Source: Paraburkholderia sp. (GTDB lineage Bacteria > Pseudomonadota > Gammaproteobacteria > Burkholderiales > Burkholderiaceae). From it: a DNA stretch of 64,000 nucleotides. Shown in pieces: positions 15,304-23,820 of the stretch. The first letter of the stretch is position 1, and every line of letters begins with the position of its first letter. The stretch is taken from NCBI RefSeq assembly GCF_028283785.1, contig NZ_JAPWKB010000005.1:558001-622000 (forward strand). The letters are read 5' to 3'. Position numbers and translations under genes: made by a program. Under the pieces are notes generated by a model. It was given only the letters and a program-made list of their open reading frames with translations. It did not search any database and was not told where the DNA came from.

Positions 15304-16665
15304 TCAGCGTGCCCTTGCGTGTGCCGCCGCGCCTTTCGGCACGCCCATCAGCAATGCCACAGCACTCACCACCAGCAACGCAGTCAGCACGTATAGCGCG
15401 TTATCCATGCTGCCCGTATGCGTCTTGATCTGACCGATCACCCACGGACTGACGATGCCGCTCGTGATGCCGATACTGCTGATCAACGCGATCCCGGCCG
15501 CCGCCGTCGAACTGGGCAGGAACGCGGACGGCACGGTCCAGAAGATCGGCAATGCAGCAAAAATCAACACAGCGGCGATCGACAGCAACGCGAGCACGAC
15601 GGCGAAACTGCCCGGATGCAAGGTCAGCAACGACAACGCGACACCGCCGCCGATCGTGCACACCGCGAAGTGCTTGCGACGCTCGGCGCGCCGGTCGGAA
15701 TGCCGCGCGATCAGAATCAGCCCGACTGCACCGACGGCATTCGGAATCGCCGAATACAGGCTGATCGACAGCACATCGCGAATGCCGAAGTCGCGGATCA
15801 TCAGCGGCATCCAGAAACTCAGCGTCAACGACGCGCACGTCAGCGAAAAATAGATGAACGCGAACAGATAAACACGCGGATCGCGCAGCGCAGCCGACAG
15901 TGCCCGCGACGAATGCGCGTGCTCGTGATGACCGCGCTGGCTGTCCGCGTTGGCGCGGTCCGCGGCGCGTTGCGCGTCCAGATAGTCTTTTTCGTCGCGG
16001 CTCAGCCACTTCGCATCCTGCGGCCCATCGACCAGCCACACGCCCGCCAGCACGCCCAGCACAATGGCAGGCGCGCCTTCGATCACGAACATCCATTGCC
16101 AGCCGTACATGCCGAGCACGCCTTGCATGTCGCGCATGATCCAGCCCGACACCAGACCGCCGAGCACACCCGCTACCGCGACGCCCGCGAAGAACAGCGA
16201 CAGCACCGCCGCACGCCGACGCGCCGGGAACCAGTACGTCAGATACAGCACGATGCCGGGGAAAAAGCCCGCCTCGAACACGCCGAGCATGAAGCGCAGC
16301 GCATAGAAATGCGCGGGTTTCGACACCAGCATCATGCCGACCGATGCGATGCCCCACAGCAGCATGATCCGCATGAACGTGCGACGCGCGCCGAAACGCG
16401 CGAGCAGCATATTGCTCGGCACTTCGCACAACACGTAGCCGATATAGAACACCGCCGCGCCGAGCCCGTACATCGCATCGCTGAAACCGAGATCGTGCTT
16501 CATCTGCAATTGCGCAAAGCCGATATTGATCCGGTCGAGAAACGACACGACATAACAGACGAACAGAAACGGCACGATGCGCAAGGCGACCTTGCGATAA
16601 ATCCGATCGTCGTAGCTGGACGCGTGCGCATCCGACCCGGCGGCTGGCGCGAGTGTGGAATTCAT
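15304..16665 (-). CDS. MFS transporter, anion:cation symporter (ACS) type
   Basis: A 453-residue, 12-span major facilitator of the ACS branch (aromatic or sugar acid uptake). It has the N-terminal signature YVVSFLDRINIGFAQLQMK, a GARRTF loop, and a central hydrophilic loop with a His-rich stretch (RGHHEHAHSS). The start is the ATG at 16665, with GGAG 7 bp upstream; a TTG start 12 bases earlier would sit on that site. It is the last gene of a four-gene reverse-strand group (MBL protein, FAD monooxygenase, DUF2783 protein, this permease), so it most likely imports the aromatic substrate of the monooxygenase. A hairpin (CCCGTTC/GAACGGG, 16697-16714) lies just upstream. Confidence 0.9.
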   Translation of the reverse strand: MNSTLAPAAGSDAHASSYDDRIYRKVALRIVPFLFVCYVVSFLDRINIGFAQLQMKHDLGFSDAMYGLGAAVFYIGYVLCEVPSNMLLARFGARRTFMRIMLLWGIASVGMMLVSKPAHFYALRFMLGVFEAGFFPGIVLYLTYWFPARRRAAVLSLFFAGVAVAGVLGGLVSGWIMRDMQGVLGMYGWQWMFVIEGAPAIVLGVLAGVWLVDGPQDAKWLSRDEKDYLDAQRAADRANADSQRGHHEHAHSSRALSAALRDPRVYLFAFIYFSLTCASLTLSFWMPLMIRDFGIRDVLSISLYSAIPNAVGAVGLILIARHSDRRAERRKHFAVCTIGGGVALSLLTLHPGSFAVVLALLSIAAVLIFAALPIFWTVPSAFLPSSTAAAGIALISSIGITSGIVSPWVIGQIKTHTGSMDNALYVLTALLVVSAVALLMGVPKGAAAHARAR

Positions 16666-16819
16666 CTGAGTCTCCAAACAGGAAGGGGCCGACGAACCCG
16701 TTCGCGTGAACGGGCTCGCGTGCTGTCTACGGCGTCTGACGCGCCTCGATATGTCGGACCGAAGGTCCGCCTGATGCGTGATTGCGCTTGTCGGCTGATC
16801 GCTGCCCGACGCGCGTGCT

Positions 16820-17074
16820 TTACGCCGCGAGCGGCGCCGACGCGTTCGCGTGCGTGCAACCGTGGCGCATCGTTTTCATCCGCGCTGCGCCGTCGCGGGC
16901 GTGTTGCATCGCTTCGAGCAACACCGCGTGGTCGCCGATGTGATTGGCCAGCAGCAAAATCAACTGCGCGTTGGCCGACTGACTCTGCGCATCGTCGAAA
17001 TCACGATGCATATCGATCAGCGCTTCGTAGAAATCATCGGGACGTGTCAGGTTGGGTTGCGTGTTCAGTGTCAT
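16820..17074 (-). CDS. DUF2783-family small protein
   Basis: An 84-residue, mostly helical protein (DDFYEALIDMHRDFDDAQSQ, NAQLILLLANHIGDHAVL) matching the pattern of DUF2783, which is known almost only next to flavin monooxygenase genes. The ATG at 17074 has GGAG 6 bp upstream; the longer frame to 17206 runs into the monooxygenase gene. It starts 46 bp after the monooxygenase stop, so the two are co-transcribed. A role as a small partner of the monooxygenase is inferred only from this association. Confidence 0.8.
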   Translation of the reverse strand: MTLNTQPNLTRPDDFYEALIDMHRDFDDAQSQSANAQLILLLANHIGDHAVLLEAMQHARDGAARMKTMRHGCTHANASAPLAA

Positions 17075-17120
17075 GGCTGTCTCCGTGCTCTTTATCTGTT
17101 CCATCCGGTCCGATGCGGCG

Positions 17121-18827
17121 TCACGCGCTGCCTGCCACACCGAGCGCGCGCTGCAACGCGGCTTCGACGTCGCCGTTCCGTGGGTTGCGCCAGCGCGCGC
17201 AGACATGCTGATCCGGGCGAATCAGGTAGCACGTACCGGGCGTCGCGTCGTAACGTTTCGCGACGAGGCCGTCGGTATCGGTCAGTACGGTTACGCCGTC
17301 GATGTGCATCGCATCGCCTGGCGCGACCACGACGGTCAGCGCGAGCGGAATCGCCGAGCCGCGCAGGCCGGCGAGCAAGTTTCGCGTGACGTCGTCGAGA
17401 CCGTTCGCGTCGCAGAACACCACGCCGGTAAAGCGCTGGCCGATCTGTCCGAGCAACCACGCCGCCTGGCCGTTCAGTTCCACGGGCGCATCGGCGCACG
17501 ACGCGCCCGGCACCATCTGTCCGTCGAACGCATCGCGGTCCGGCGTATTCAGCGTCGAGTCATGCAGCACCGCAGGCACCGACAGACGGCCGCTGTTGGT
17601 CAGTTGACGCGCAAAAGCGTGCTCGCGTGCGAGCATCAGCACGGCGTCGCGGAACACGCGACTGGCCGCGCTTTTCGGCGTGATGAAATCGGTGGAACGG
17701 GTGGAGTTGCGGATGTTTTCGTCGGCGGCGAATTCGCGTTCGCTCGCATACGTGTCGAGCAAACTGTCGGGCGCATGGCCGTCGAGCACCATCGCGAGCT
17801 TCCACGCCAGGTTTTCCGCGTCCTGCACGCCGCTGTTCGCGCCGCGCGCGCCGAACGGCGAGACGCCATGGGCGGAATCGCCCGCGAACAGCACATTGCC
17901 ATGGCGGAACTGGTCCATGCGCATGCACGAAAACGTGTAGACGCTGACCCATTCCAGTTCGAATTTGGCGTCGGCGCCGAGCAATGCGCGCACACGCGGA
18001 ATCACGCGCTCCGGTGTTTTTTCGAGCACGGGATCGGCATCCCAGCCCAGCTGAAAATCGATCCGCCACACGTTGTCCGGCTGACGATGCAGCAACACCG
18101 ACTGATTCGGATGAAACGGCGGATCGAACCAGAACCAGCGCTCGGTCGGGAAATCGGCTTCCATCTTCACGTCCGCGATCAGGAAACGATCCTTGAACGT
18201 GCGGCCGCGCGAGTCGAGGCCCATCAACTGACGGATCGGGCTGCGCGAACCGTCGGCGGCGATCACGTAGCGGCCTTGCAGCGCGTACGGTCCATCCGGC
18301 GTTTCGACGGTCAGCGTGACCGACGCATCGGCACGACCCGGCGTGCCTTGCTGGCAAATGCCCGTGACCTTGTTCTTCCAGCGAATCTCCAGGTTCGGCA
18401 ATTCGCGCGCGCGGTCGAACAGAAAGCCTTCGACGTAATACTGTTGAAGATTGATGAACGCCGGCCGATGATGCCCGGCTTCCGGTTGCAGATTGAACGT
18501 GTAGACCAGTTCGTCTTGCAGGAATACCTTGCCGACGTTCCAGCTGATGCCTTTGTCCACCATTCGCTGACCGCATCCGAGGCGATCGAAGATATCCAGC
18601 GAGCGCTTCGAAAAGCAGATTGCGCGCGAGCCCGTCGACAGCGAGCAATCGTCGTCGAGCAGCACGACCGGCACGTTCTGTTGCGCGAGATCGATCGCAG
18701 TCGCGAGGCCGACCGGCCCCGCGCCGACCACGATCACCGGATACTCCGTTTGCGCATCGCCGGGACCGTGATCCTGCTCGCGGCACCGCCGATAGTCGAA
18801 CGACAGCGTCTGATAGTTGATGTCCAC
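17121..18827 (-). CDS. FAD-dependent aromatic monooxygenase (MhpA/PheA class)
   Basis: A 568-residue class A flavoprotein hydroxylase. GAGPVG at residues 35-40 binds the FAD ADP part, an ADGSRSPIR segment is the DG motif, and FAGDSAHGVSPFGARG is the GD motif. The C-terminal ~150 residues form the thioredoxin-like domain seen in phenol and 3-(3-hydroxyphenyl)propionate hydroxylases. These enzymes use NAD(P)H and O2 to hydroxylate an aromatic ring. Neighbouring genes (MBL-fold protein upstream, DUF2783 protein and MFS permease downstream) indicate an aromatic catabolic operon. The ring-cleavage enzyme is not in the window, so the substrate is unknown. Confidence 0.9.
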   Translation of the reverse strand: MDINYQTLSFDYRRCREQDHGPGDAQTEYPVIVVGAGPVGLATAIDLAQQNVPVVLLDDDCSLSTGSRAICFSKRSLDIFDRLGCGQRMVDKGISWNVGKVFLQDELVYTFNLQPEAGHHRPAFINLQQYYVEGFLFDRARELPNLEIRWKNKVTGICQQGTPGRADASVTLTVETPDGPYALQGRYVIAADGSRSPIRQLMGLDSRGRTFKDRFLIADVKMEADFPTERWFWFDPPFHPNQSVLLHRQPDNVWRIDFQLGWDADPVLEKTPERVIPRVRALLGADAKFELEWVSVYTFSCMRMDQFRHGNVLFAGDSAHGVSPFGARGANSGVQDAENLAWKLAMVLDGHAPDSLLDTYASEREFAADENIRNSTRSTDFITPKSAASRVFRDAVLMLAREHAFARQLTNSGRLSVPAVLHDSTLNTPDRDAFDGQMVPGASCADAPVELNGQAAWLLGQIGQRFTGVVFCDANGLDDVTRNLLAGLRGSAIPLALTVVVAPGDAMHIDGVTVLTDTDGLVAKRYDATPGTCYLIRPDQHVCARWRNPRNGDVEAALQRALGVAGSA

Positions 18828-18904
18828 CGTGTGTCTCCTTCTGTCTCTTTCGTGCGTGCCGCTTTCTGCGTGCTACGTACTGCGTGCGCGTGGCGCCGAA
18901 GCCG

Positions 18905-19864
18905 TCAGGCTTGCAACGCGTCCCACATGTCCTTGTCGCGCTGCGCTGTCCAGATGCGCGGATGCGTGATGCCGCTCGCTTCGTCGAAGGCGCGCGACAC
19001 ATCGAACGGCAGGCAATGCTCGTAGATAAACACGTGGCCGAACTTCGGGTCCATCGCCTTGCGCGTGTGCGCCATCGCGTCCTTCAGGTCGAGCTTCATC
19101 TCGACGGCTTCGCGGCCTTGCTGAAGCAACGTGGTGACGAAATCCTTCGTGTAATCGAGGCCTTTGTTGACCAGTTCCGGCGTGGTCAGCGCGGGGCCGC
19201 GTCCCGGCACGAGCTGTTGCGGTTCCAGCGCGCGCAACGCTTCGAGCGTGGCCGGCCATTGTTCGAGTTGTGCGTCGCCGCAATAGCAGGCCGCGTCGTA
19301 TTCGACCAGGTCGCCGGAGAACAACACCTTTTGCGACGGCAGCCACACGATCGTGTCGCCCTTCGTATGTCCAGCGCCGAGATGCGCGATGCGCACTTCC
19401 AGCTTACCCAGATATAGCGTGATTTCCTTCTCGAACACCAGCGTCGGCCACGTCAGGCCCGGCACCGTTTCGACGCCCGCGAACAGACGCGGAAAGCGCT
19501 CGATTTCCGACTTCATATCGGCTTCGCCGCGCTCGACGATCATTTCGTACGTGCCGCGACTCGCGATGACCTGCTGCGCGCCTTCTTCGAAGTACGCGGA
19601 CGCGCCCAGCACCCGCACCGCGTGATAGTGCGACAACACTACGTATTTGATCGGCTTGTCGGTGACGCTGCGGATTCTCGCGATCAGGTCTTGCGCCATC
19701 GCGGGCGTCGCCGTCGTATCGACGATCAGCACACCGTCATCGCCGATGATCACACCCGAGTTCGGATCGCCTTCCGTGGTGTACGCGTACGCGTTTTCGG
19801 AGAGCTGGGTCCACGTGACCTTCTTTTCTTCGAGGTCGGCTTGGGATGCGAATGCTTTGGCCAT
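18905..19864 (-). CDS. MBL-fold protein with altered metal motif
   Basis: A 319-residue metallo-beta-lactamase-fold protein. The usual HxHxDH is here SHYHAVRVLG, so the first two His remain but the Asp and third His are replaced. Other fold elements are present: GVLIVDTTATP, HLGAGHTKGDTIVWLP and LFSGDLVEYDA. It may bind a single metal or act on a different chemistry. The start ATG at 19864 has GGAGAC 8 bp upstream. It is the first gene of the reverse-strand operon with the FAD monooxygenase (77 bp gap) and diverges from two IclR genes, so it probably processes the monooxygenase product or substrate ester. The substrate is unknown. Confidence 0.85.
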   Translation of the reverse strand: MAKAFASQADLEEKKVTWTQLSENAYAYTTEGDPNSGVIIGDDGVLIVDTTATPAMAQDLIARIRSVTDKPIKYVVLSHYHAVRVLGASAYFEEGAQQVIASRGTYEMIVERGEADMKSEIERFPRLFAGVETVPGLTWPTLVFEKEITLYLGKLEVRIAHLGAGHTKGDTIVWLPSQKVLFSGDLVEYDAACYCGDAQLEQWPATLEALRALEPQQLVPGRGPALTTPELVNKGLDYTKDFVTTLLQQGREAVEMKLDLKDAMAHTRKAMDPKFGHVFIYEHCLPFDVSRAFDEASGITHPRIWTAQRDKDMWDALQA

Positions 19865-20110
19865 CGTTGTCTCCATCATGAGTGAGATGTGAGGCGAGAC
19901 GGCCGTCTGCGCGGCGCGCAACGTGCGACGCCGACCAAGCATTGGGAGGAATGTCTCGCCCCGAATTTTTTACTCTGTTGATGCACCGGTGTATCGGGGT
20001 GAGCTCATCTTAATCCCGGCGTTATATTTGTCAATAGCGAATTGTGTTGCTATACGCAAATTCAACGCATCCACGGACGATGCTCGGGGAAAGCCCTGGC
20101 TTCGTTTAAC

Positions 20111-21055
20111 ATGGACCTTTTTTCGACCAGAGCGATACGCGTGACGACAGCAGCAAAACCGGGCAGGCGCGGCGGCAGCAAGGCAAGCGTCGTCAAGGCC
20201 GACGCCACCGACAGCACCGCCGCCACGGCCGTGAGCGAGGGCAAGACGCAGCGCGGCATCCAGAGCGTCGAAGTGGGCGGCCGTTTGCTGCAGGCGCTCG
20301 CGCACGCGCGCGGGCCGCTGGCGCTGTCGGATCTGGCCGCGAGTGCTCAACTCGCGCCGGGGCAGGCTCACGCGTATATGGTCAGCCTGACGCGGCTCGG
20401 TTTGCTGAAGCGCGACGCGCTATCCGGACGCTACGAACCGGGACCGCTCGCGCTGCGGCTGGGCCTGTTGCATCTCGAACAGCAACCGGCGTTTCGCGCC
20501 GCCGTGCCGAGCGCGGCCGCGCTGGCCGAAACCGTCGGCTTCAGCGTCGCGATCTGCATTGCCGGGCCGCAAGGGCCGACCATCGTGCGCTATGAAAACG
20601 CCGGCTTTCCGCTGCATGTGAACCTGCATGTCGGCACCGTGATGTCGCTGCCGGCGACATCGACCGGGCGTGTGTTCTGCGCTTTTCTCGACGATGACGC
20701 GATTCGCGCGATGTGGGTGAACCAGTCGGGTGCGACCGATCAGCCGCTGGTGCCGGACGCCGAACGATCCGCCTTCGACGCCACGCTCGACGCGATCCGC
20801 ACACGCGGACTGGAGCGCAGCGTCGATGCGCCGAGTCCCGGCATCAGCAGTCTGAGCGCGCCGGTTCTCGACGCGAACGGCGCGCTTCGGCTCGCGTTGA
20901 CGGTGATCGGCTCGACCGGCGCGATCGACGTCAAATGGAACGGACCCGTCGCGCGCGCGCTGCTGGATGCGACGCGGGATATCGGCGCGGCGCTGGGTGC
21001 CGCGTCGGGTGCATCCTTCGATCCATCCTCCCGCGCAGCGGACCTCCCATCGTGA
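20111..21055 (+). CDS. IclR-family transcriptional regulator, first of a tandem pair
   Basis: About 314 residues. After a basic, low-complexity start the IclR winged helix occupies about residues 50-115 (RGIQSVEVGGRLLQALAHA, LALSDLAASAQLAPGQAHAY), followed by the effector domain (VGFSVAICIAGPQGPTIVRY, LHVGTVMSLPATSTGRVFCA). The start is uncertain: ATG 20111 or GTG 20141. It diverges from the MBL/monooxygenase operon across 246 bp, so it most likely controls that operon in response to an aromatic acid, as IclR proteins such as PcaR or MhpR do. Its TGA overlaps the GTG start of a second paralogous IclR gene. Confidence 0.87.
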   Translation: MDLFSTRAIRVTTAAKPGRRGGSKASVVKADATDSTAATAVSEGKTQRGIQSVEVGGRLLQALAHARGPLALSDLAASAQLAPGQAHAYMVSLTRLGLLKRDALSGRYEPGPLALRLGLLHLEQQPAFRAAVPSAAALAETVGFSVAICIAGPQGPTIVRYENAGFPLHVNLHVGTVMSLPATSTGRVFCAFLDDDAIRAMWVNQSGATDQPLVPDAERSAFDATLDAIRTRGLERSVDAPSPGISSLSAPVLDANGALRLALTVIGSTGAIDVKWNGPVARALLDATRDIGAALGAASGASFDPSSRAADLPS

Positions 21056-21951
21056 TCGATACCGTGAAATCCACCTTCAATCCCGAACCCGACGCGAACG
21101 CCGATTCCGACGCGCGGCAACAGCGCGGCATCCAGTCGCTCGACAGCACCGGCGACCTGCTCGCGGCACTCGTGGCGGCGGGACGGCCGCTGAATCTGCG
21201 CGATCTGGCCGCCGCCGCGGGCATGCCGTCGGCGAAGGCGTTCGCGCATCTGGTGAGCTTGCAGAAAATCGGGTTGCTCGCTCGCGATGCCGCCGGATGT
21301 TACGAGGCGGGGCCGCTCGCGCTGTCGTTGGGATTGATCGGATTGCAGCGTTTGTCGCCGACGCGCGAAGCCGAACCGGAGATCGTCGAACTCGCGGCGA
21401 CGACCGCGATGAGCGTCGCGCTGGCGGTGTTGGGACCGCTCGGGCCGACCGTCGTACGGCTCGAAGAATCGGCCCGGCCGACGCATGTGAGCTTGCGGGT
21501 CGGCACCGTGATGTCGATGGTCAATACGGCGATCGGCCGCGTGTTTGCCGCGACGGTCGCGCACGAAGTCCGCGACGGCCTGCTTGCCGACGACGCGCTG
21601 CGTCTCGCCGGCGCGCAGTCGCCGGAGATTTTCGTGGCGCCGCCGTCAGGGGCCGCACCGGCCGGCGCGTTGCTGCCGCGTTACGCGCAACGGCTCGACG
21701 CGGTTCGCGCGCGCGGTATCGATACCGCGTTGAGCAAGCCGATTCCCGGTATCGACACGCTGGCCGCGCCGGTGTTCGATCACACCGGCAATGTCTGCCT
21801 CGTGGTCGCGTTGATGGGACCGGCAGGAAGTTTCGACAGCGCGCTGAACGGCGATCCCGCGACGACGCTGACCGCCGCGACGCAACGCTTATCACGGCGG
21901 TTTGGCTGGATGGGCGCAACGCCGGCACCGCGCGGCCAGCCCGAAATTTGA
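21052..21951 (+). CDS. IclR-family transcriptional regulator, second of a tandem pair
   Basis: A 299-residue paralogue of the preceding gene. Both share RGIQS at the start of the winged helix and GPLALxLGL at its end, and this one continues with SVALAVLGPLGPTVVRLEES and LRVGTVMSMVNTAIGRVFAA in the effector domain. The GTG start at 21052 lies in a GTGA overlap with the upstream stop, which couples translation of the two proteins. This suggests they are made in a fixed ratio and may act as a hetero-oligomer. The frame is open further upstream, but that would run through the first gene. The proposed target is the divergent monooxygenase operon. Confidence 0.85.
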   Translation: MIDTVKSTFNPEPDANADSDARQQRGIQSLDSTGDLLAALVAAGRPLNLRDLAAAAGMPSAKAFAHLVSLQKIGLLARDAAGCYEAGPLALSLGLIGLQRLSPTREAEPEIVELAATTAMSVALAVLGPLGPTVVRLEESARPTHVSLRVGTVMSMVNTAIGRVFAATVAHEVRDGLLADDALRLAGAQSPEIFVAPPSGAAPAGALLPRYAQRLDAVRARGIDTALSKPIPGIDTLAAPVFDHTGNVCLVVALMGPAGSFDSALNGDPATTLTAATQRLSRRFGWMGATPAPRGQPEI

Positions 21952-22054
21952 CACGCTTGCCCGATCGATCGCCGCGCCCGATCATGATGATCGTGGACGC
22001 CGGCTGGCGTGTTCGACGCCGTCGACACGGTGACCCGATCCTGAACGAAGACCT

Positions 22055-22879
22055 ATGGACGAAGTCGATAAATTGAAGCGCGCGGTGTCATGGCTCCGGG
22101 ATGCCGACGGTGTGCTCATCACGGCGGGCGCGGGGATGGGCGTCGATTCGGGCCTTCCCGATTTTCGCGGCGCAGAAGGCTTCTGGCGGTCGTATCCGGC
22201 GTTACGCAGGCATCAGCTCACGTTTCAGGACATGGCGAATCCGCGCACGCTGGTCAAGTCGCCGACGCTGTCGTGGGGCTTCTACGGTCACCGCCTTCAG
22301 TTGTATCGGAAGACCGTGCCTCACGCCGGATTTCAGATCTTGCTCCAATGGGCAGCGCGCACATCGCGTCGCGCGGCCGTCTTCACCAGCAATGTCGATG
22401 GACAGTTTCAGCGCGCGGGGTTTCCCGACGATGCCGTCGCCGAATGTCACGGCTCCATCCACATGATGCAGTGCTCGGAAGTCTGTACGGACGCGCTGTG
22501 GTCGGCGGCGAGTTTCGATCCCGTCGTGGACGAAGCCGAGTGCCGCCTGCTCAACGCGCTACCGACCTGCCCGCATTGCGGCGCGGTCGCGCGGCCCAAT
22601 ATCCTGATGTTCGGCGACTACGACTGGATCGCGCTGCGCACGGAAGCGCAGGAATCGCGTCTGAACGCGTGGCTTGCGTCGGTGCAACGCCCCGTCGTGG
22701 TCGAGATCGGCGCGGGGAAAACCATTCCGACCGTCCGGAATTTCAGTGAACGGGCCGGGCCGCGCGTGATCCGCATCAACCCGAAAGACTCGGGTATCGC
22801 CGCGCATCGCGGCGTCGGATTTGCAGCAGGCGCGCTCGACACGCTGACGCGGCTCAACGAGGCGCTCGACAACGTCTAG
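22055..22879 (+). CDS. SIR2-family NAD-dependent protein deacylase
   Basis: A 274-residue sirtuin. GAGMGVDSGLPDFRG (residues 25-39) binds NAD, TSNVDGQF and ECHGS carry the catalytic Asn-Asp and His, and a four-Cys zinc site is formed by MQCSEVC and CPHCG. Such enzymes remove acetyl or longer acyl groups from lysines with NAD+ in the cytoplasm. The start is ATG at 22055, though no strong Shine-Dalgarno is visible. Its stop codon overlaps that of the convergent RpiR gene within the palindrome CTAG (22876-22879). The deacylated partner is not known. Confidence 0.9.
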   Translation: MDEVDKLKRAVSWLRDADGVLITAGAGMGVDSGLPDFRGAEGFWRSYPALRRHQLTFQDMANPRTLVKSPTLSWGFYGHRLQLYRKTVPHAGFQILLQWAARTSRRAAVFTSNVDGQFQRAGFPDDAVAECHGSIHMMQCSEVCTDALWSAASFDPVVDEAECRLLNALPTCPHCGAVARPNILMFGDYDWIALRTEAQESRLNAWLASVQRPVVVEIGAGKTIPTVRNFSERAGPRVIRINPKDSGIAAHRGVGFAAGALDTLTRLNEALDNV

Positions 22880-23820
22880 CCGACGCCGTCGTCATGCGAC
22901 AACCGCGCCTTCGCCACGCGCATTTTCTCCAGCGTCTTCGGTCCCAGACGTAACGCGACGCCGATCGCCAGCGCGTCCATGATGCACAGATGCACGAGCC
23001 GCGACACGCCCGGCGTATGCGGATCGATCGCGCTCGGCACGCGCAGCAGCAGCGGAATATCCACCAGCCACGCAAGACGCGAACCGACGTTGGTCAGCGC
23101 GATCGTCGTCGCGCCACGCTCTTTCGCAATCTGGATGCTCTCGTTCACCTCGACGCTGCGCCCCGCATGCGAGATCGCAAACGCGACATCGCCCGGTTCC
23201 ATCAAACCCGCGTACAGGCGCTGAAGATGCGCGTCGGTGAATGCGCTGGTCGGAATATCGAGCCGCAAAAAGCGCAGCGCCGCGTCTTGCGCGACCAGCC
23301 CCGAACCCGAGCCCACACCGAAAAACACCACGCGCCGCGCGGTCGCCAACGCCGCAATCGCGGTCTCGACAACTGCCGGGTCCAACGCGCTGCGCGCATG
23401 CGTGATGCCGTCGATCGCCGCCTCGCCGACCTTGTCGAACAGCGTCTGCACGTCGTCGTCACGGGCGATCGCCGTCGATGCATACGGCATGCCGCCCGCC
23501 ACGCTCTGCGCCAGTTGCACCTTGAAATCGCGCAGACCGTGCGCGCCGACCGCACGGCAAAAGCGCGTCACCGACGGCTCCGACACATCGGCGCGCTGCG
23601 CGATCTCGGTAATGCTCGCGCGCATCGCGAAATCGACGTCGCTCAGCACCATTTCGGCAACCTTGCGCTCGGCCGGACGCAAGCTGTCCAGCGCGCTACG
23701 CAAATGAGGAATCAGGTTCGGTGCGGACAACAGGGACGTCCTTGTCAGTTCAGGGTCGGGAATCCGCGTCACGTCACGGCGTGGATGCGCCGGGTCAGTT
23801 TCACGCGAGCCTTCGACCAC
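22876..23820 (-). CDS. MurR/RpiR-family transcriptional regulator with SIS domain
   Basis: A 314-residue regulator. The RpiR-type helix-turn-helix spans about residues 38-110 (LRPAERKVAEMVLSDVDFAM, ITEIAQRADVSEPSVTRFCR), and a SIS sugar-phosphate-binding domain follows (FFGVGSGSGLVAQDAALRFL, AISHAGRSVEVNESIQIAKE). It therefore senses a phosphorylated sugar. It overlaps the end of the ABC ATPase gene by 20 bp and is co-transcribed with it, so it very likely controls the sugar import genes on both sides of the divergent promoter region at 25740-26006. Confidence 0.9.
   Translation of the reverse strand: MVEGSRETDPAHPRRDVTRIPDPELTRTSLLSAPNLIPHLRSALDSLRPAERKVAEMVLSDVDFAMRASITEIAQRADVSEPSVTRFCRAVGAHGLRDFKVQLAQSVAGGMPYASTAIARDDDVQTLFDKVGEAAIDGITHARSALDPAVVETAIAALATARRVVFFGVGSGSGLVAQDAALRFLRLDIPTSAFTDAHLQRLYAGLMEPGDVAFAISHAGRSVEVNESIQIAKERGATTIALTNVGSRLAWLVDIPLLLRVPSAIDPHTPGVSRLVHLCIMDALAIGVALRLGPKTLEKMRVAKARLSHDDGVG

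Noticed and set aside
15418..17211. 597-aa plus-strand frame
   Set aside because: Antisense shadow of the MFS permease and DUF2783 genes.
17052..19025. 657-aa plus-strand frame
   Set aside because: Antisense shadow of the FAD monooxygenase gene; Arg/His-rich composition typical of reversed high-GC codons.
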